This document shows, one piece after another, positions 6,377 through 6,774 of a DNA stretch of 6,774 bases (its first letter is position 1; each line of letters starts with the position of its first letter). Where the stretch lies: the NCBI GenBank assembly GCA_002422985.1, contig DITZ01000096.1:1-6774 (forward strand), in the 5' to 3' direction. Both the position numbers and the translations under genes were made by a program. The DNA comes from Sphingomonadales bacterium UBA6171. Its GTDB lineage: Bacteria; Pseudomonadota; Alphaproteobacteria; Sphingomonadales; Sphingomonadaceae. Under the pieces are notes generated by a model. That model ran no database searches, was not told the DNA's origin, and was given only the letters and a program-made list of their open reading frames with translations.

Positions 6377-6380
6377 GGAG
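6377..6380 (+). promoter_or_regulatory. Ribosome binding site GGAG favouring the transferase start at 6387
   Basis: GGAG lies 6 nt before ATG 6387. The alternative ATG at 6363 has only AGG two nt upstream. Family N-termini begin with a short strand like MLTLYTAATPNG, which also favours 6387. Confidence 0.5.
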
Positions 6381-6386
6381 ACCAAG

Positions 6387-6774
6387 ATGCTGACACTTTA
6401 TACTGCTGCCACCCCCAATGGCTATAAGGCTTCCGTCGCGCTGGAGGAGCTGGAGCTTGCCTATGACGTGCGCGCCATCGATCTGATGAAGGGGGAGCAG
6501 AAGGAGCCCTGGTTTCTGGCGATGAACCCCAATGGGCGGATTCCGGTGCTGAAGGATGGCGAATTCGCCATTTTCGAGTCAGGCGCGATCCTCATCTATC
6601 TGGCGGAAAAGACCGGCCGGCTGATGCCGACGGATGTGCAGGGCCGCAGCCGGGTGATCCAGTGGCTGATGTTCCGGATGGGCGGCATTGACCCGATGAC
6701 GGGGCAGGCCAATGTGTTCTATCGCTATTTCCCCGAACGCATCCAGCCGGCAATCGATCGCTATCATGGCGCGG
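6387..6774 (+). CDS. Glutathione S-transferase, YfcG/Ure2p-like (3' end outside window)
   Basis: Glutathione transferases of this group bind glutathione in a thioredoxin-like N-terminal domain; members such as E. coli YfcG act mainly as glutathione-dependent disulfide reductases. From ATG 6387, 129 codons are visible and the frame is open at the right edge. The N-terminal strand MLTLYTAATPNG carries N11 at the position typical of this group in place of a catalytic Ser, Cys or Tyr. KGEQKEPWFLAMNPNGRIPVL holds the cis-proline P53 that contacts glutathione, and E64-S65 in FESGAILIYLAEKTG is the glutathione-binding Glu-Ser pair. The start of the helical C-terminal domain follows, with QWLMFRMGG and GQANVFYRYFPERIQPAIDRY. 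An upstream in-frame ATG at 6363 would add eight residues. The substrate is not predictable from the sequence, and the neighbours give no clue to a pathway. Confidence 0.92.
   Translation, partial: MLTLYTAATPNGYKASVALEELELAYDVRAIDLMKGEQKEPWFLAMNPNGRIPVLKDGEFAIFESGAILIYLAEKTGRLMPTDVQGRSRVIQWLMFRMGGIDPMTGQANVFYRYFPERIQPAIDRYHGA

Larger units (their letters stand above)
6315..6386. other. Divergent intergenic region between the minus-strand gene and the glutathione transferase gene
   Basis: This 72-nt stretch (48 nt if the transferase starts at 6363) must hold both divergent promoters and both ribosome binding sites. I see the two Shine-Dalgarno elements but no convincing -35/-10 pair in either direction. 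No palindrome or repeat stands out. Confidence 0.5.

Noticed and set aside
6579..6767. 62-codon minus-strand frame inside the glutathione transferase gene
   Set aside because: It is antisense to a clearly conserved transferase sequence and has no motif of its own.
1..6774. A novel defence, mobile or biosynthetic system
   Set aside because: Apart from one unassigned gene, the window holds conserved housekeeping genes and a common transferase. There are no transposase, integrase, toxin-antitoxin or nuclease genes, and no terminal inverted repeats.

Overview
The window is GC-rich, densely packed bacterial chromosome. It most likely comes from an alphaproteobacterium of the order Sphingomonadales. 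This rests on the gene order rsh-pyrE-pdxJ-acpS-lepB, on the look of the proteins (a single bifunctional RelA/SpoT homolog, a LepB with one visible membrane segment, an AcpS with an alphaproteobacterial-type sequence), and on the strong G/C bias at third codon positions. The genus cannot be fixed from the sequence alone.

Layout. Positions 1-821 hold the 3' part of recQ (zinc-binding, winged-helix and HRDC regions). A 53-nt gap containing a perfect 10-bp inverted repeat leads to rsh (875-2998), the stringent-response (p)ppGpp synthetase/hydrolase. A 144-nt intergenic region follows. It carries five tandem copies of a 14-bp purine-rich unit, then a perfect 16-bp palindrome and a possible -10 element. 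After it comes a tightly packed set: pyrE (3143-3724), pdxJ (3721-4446), acpS (best start 4464, end 4889) and lepB (4886-5698). Stops and starts overlap at pyrE/pdxJ and acpS/lepB, so the four are very probably co-transcribed and translationally coupled. They serve pyrimidine synthesis, pyridoxal phosphate synthesis, acyl carrier protein activation and protein export.

A 12-G homopolymer lies in the 16 nt between the lepB stop and the stop of a convergent minus-strand gene (5715-6314). That gene encodes a 199-residue protein I cannot name with certainty. It has a His-x-Gly ... Ser-Ser-Glu-Gly-Cys motif reminiscent of L,D-transpeptidase active sites. Divergently from it, a glutathione S-transferase of the YfcG/Ure2p-like type begins at 6387 (or 6363) and runs off the right edge.

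Most of the window is core housekeeping sequence. I found no mobile element, CRISPR array, RNA gene or defence system. The points worth a second look are the 14-bp tandem array and palindrome between rsh and pyrE, the G12 tract, the unassigned His/Cys-motif protein, and the loss of the usual rnc-era continuation after lepB. No stretch longer than 300 bases lacks a gene.
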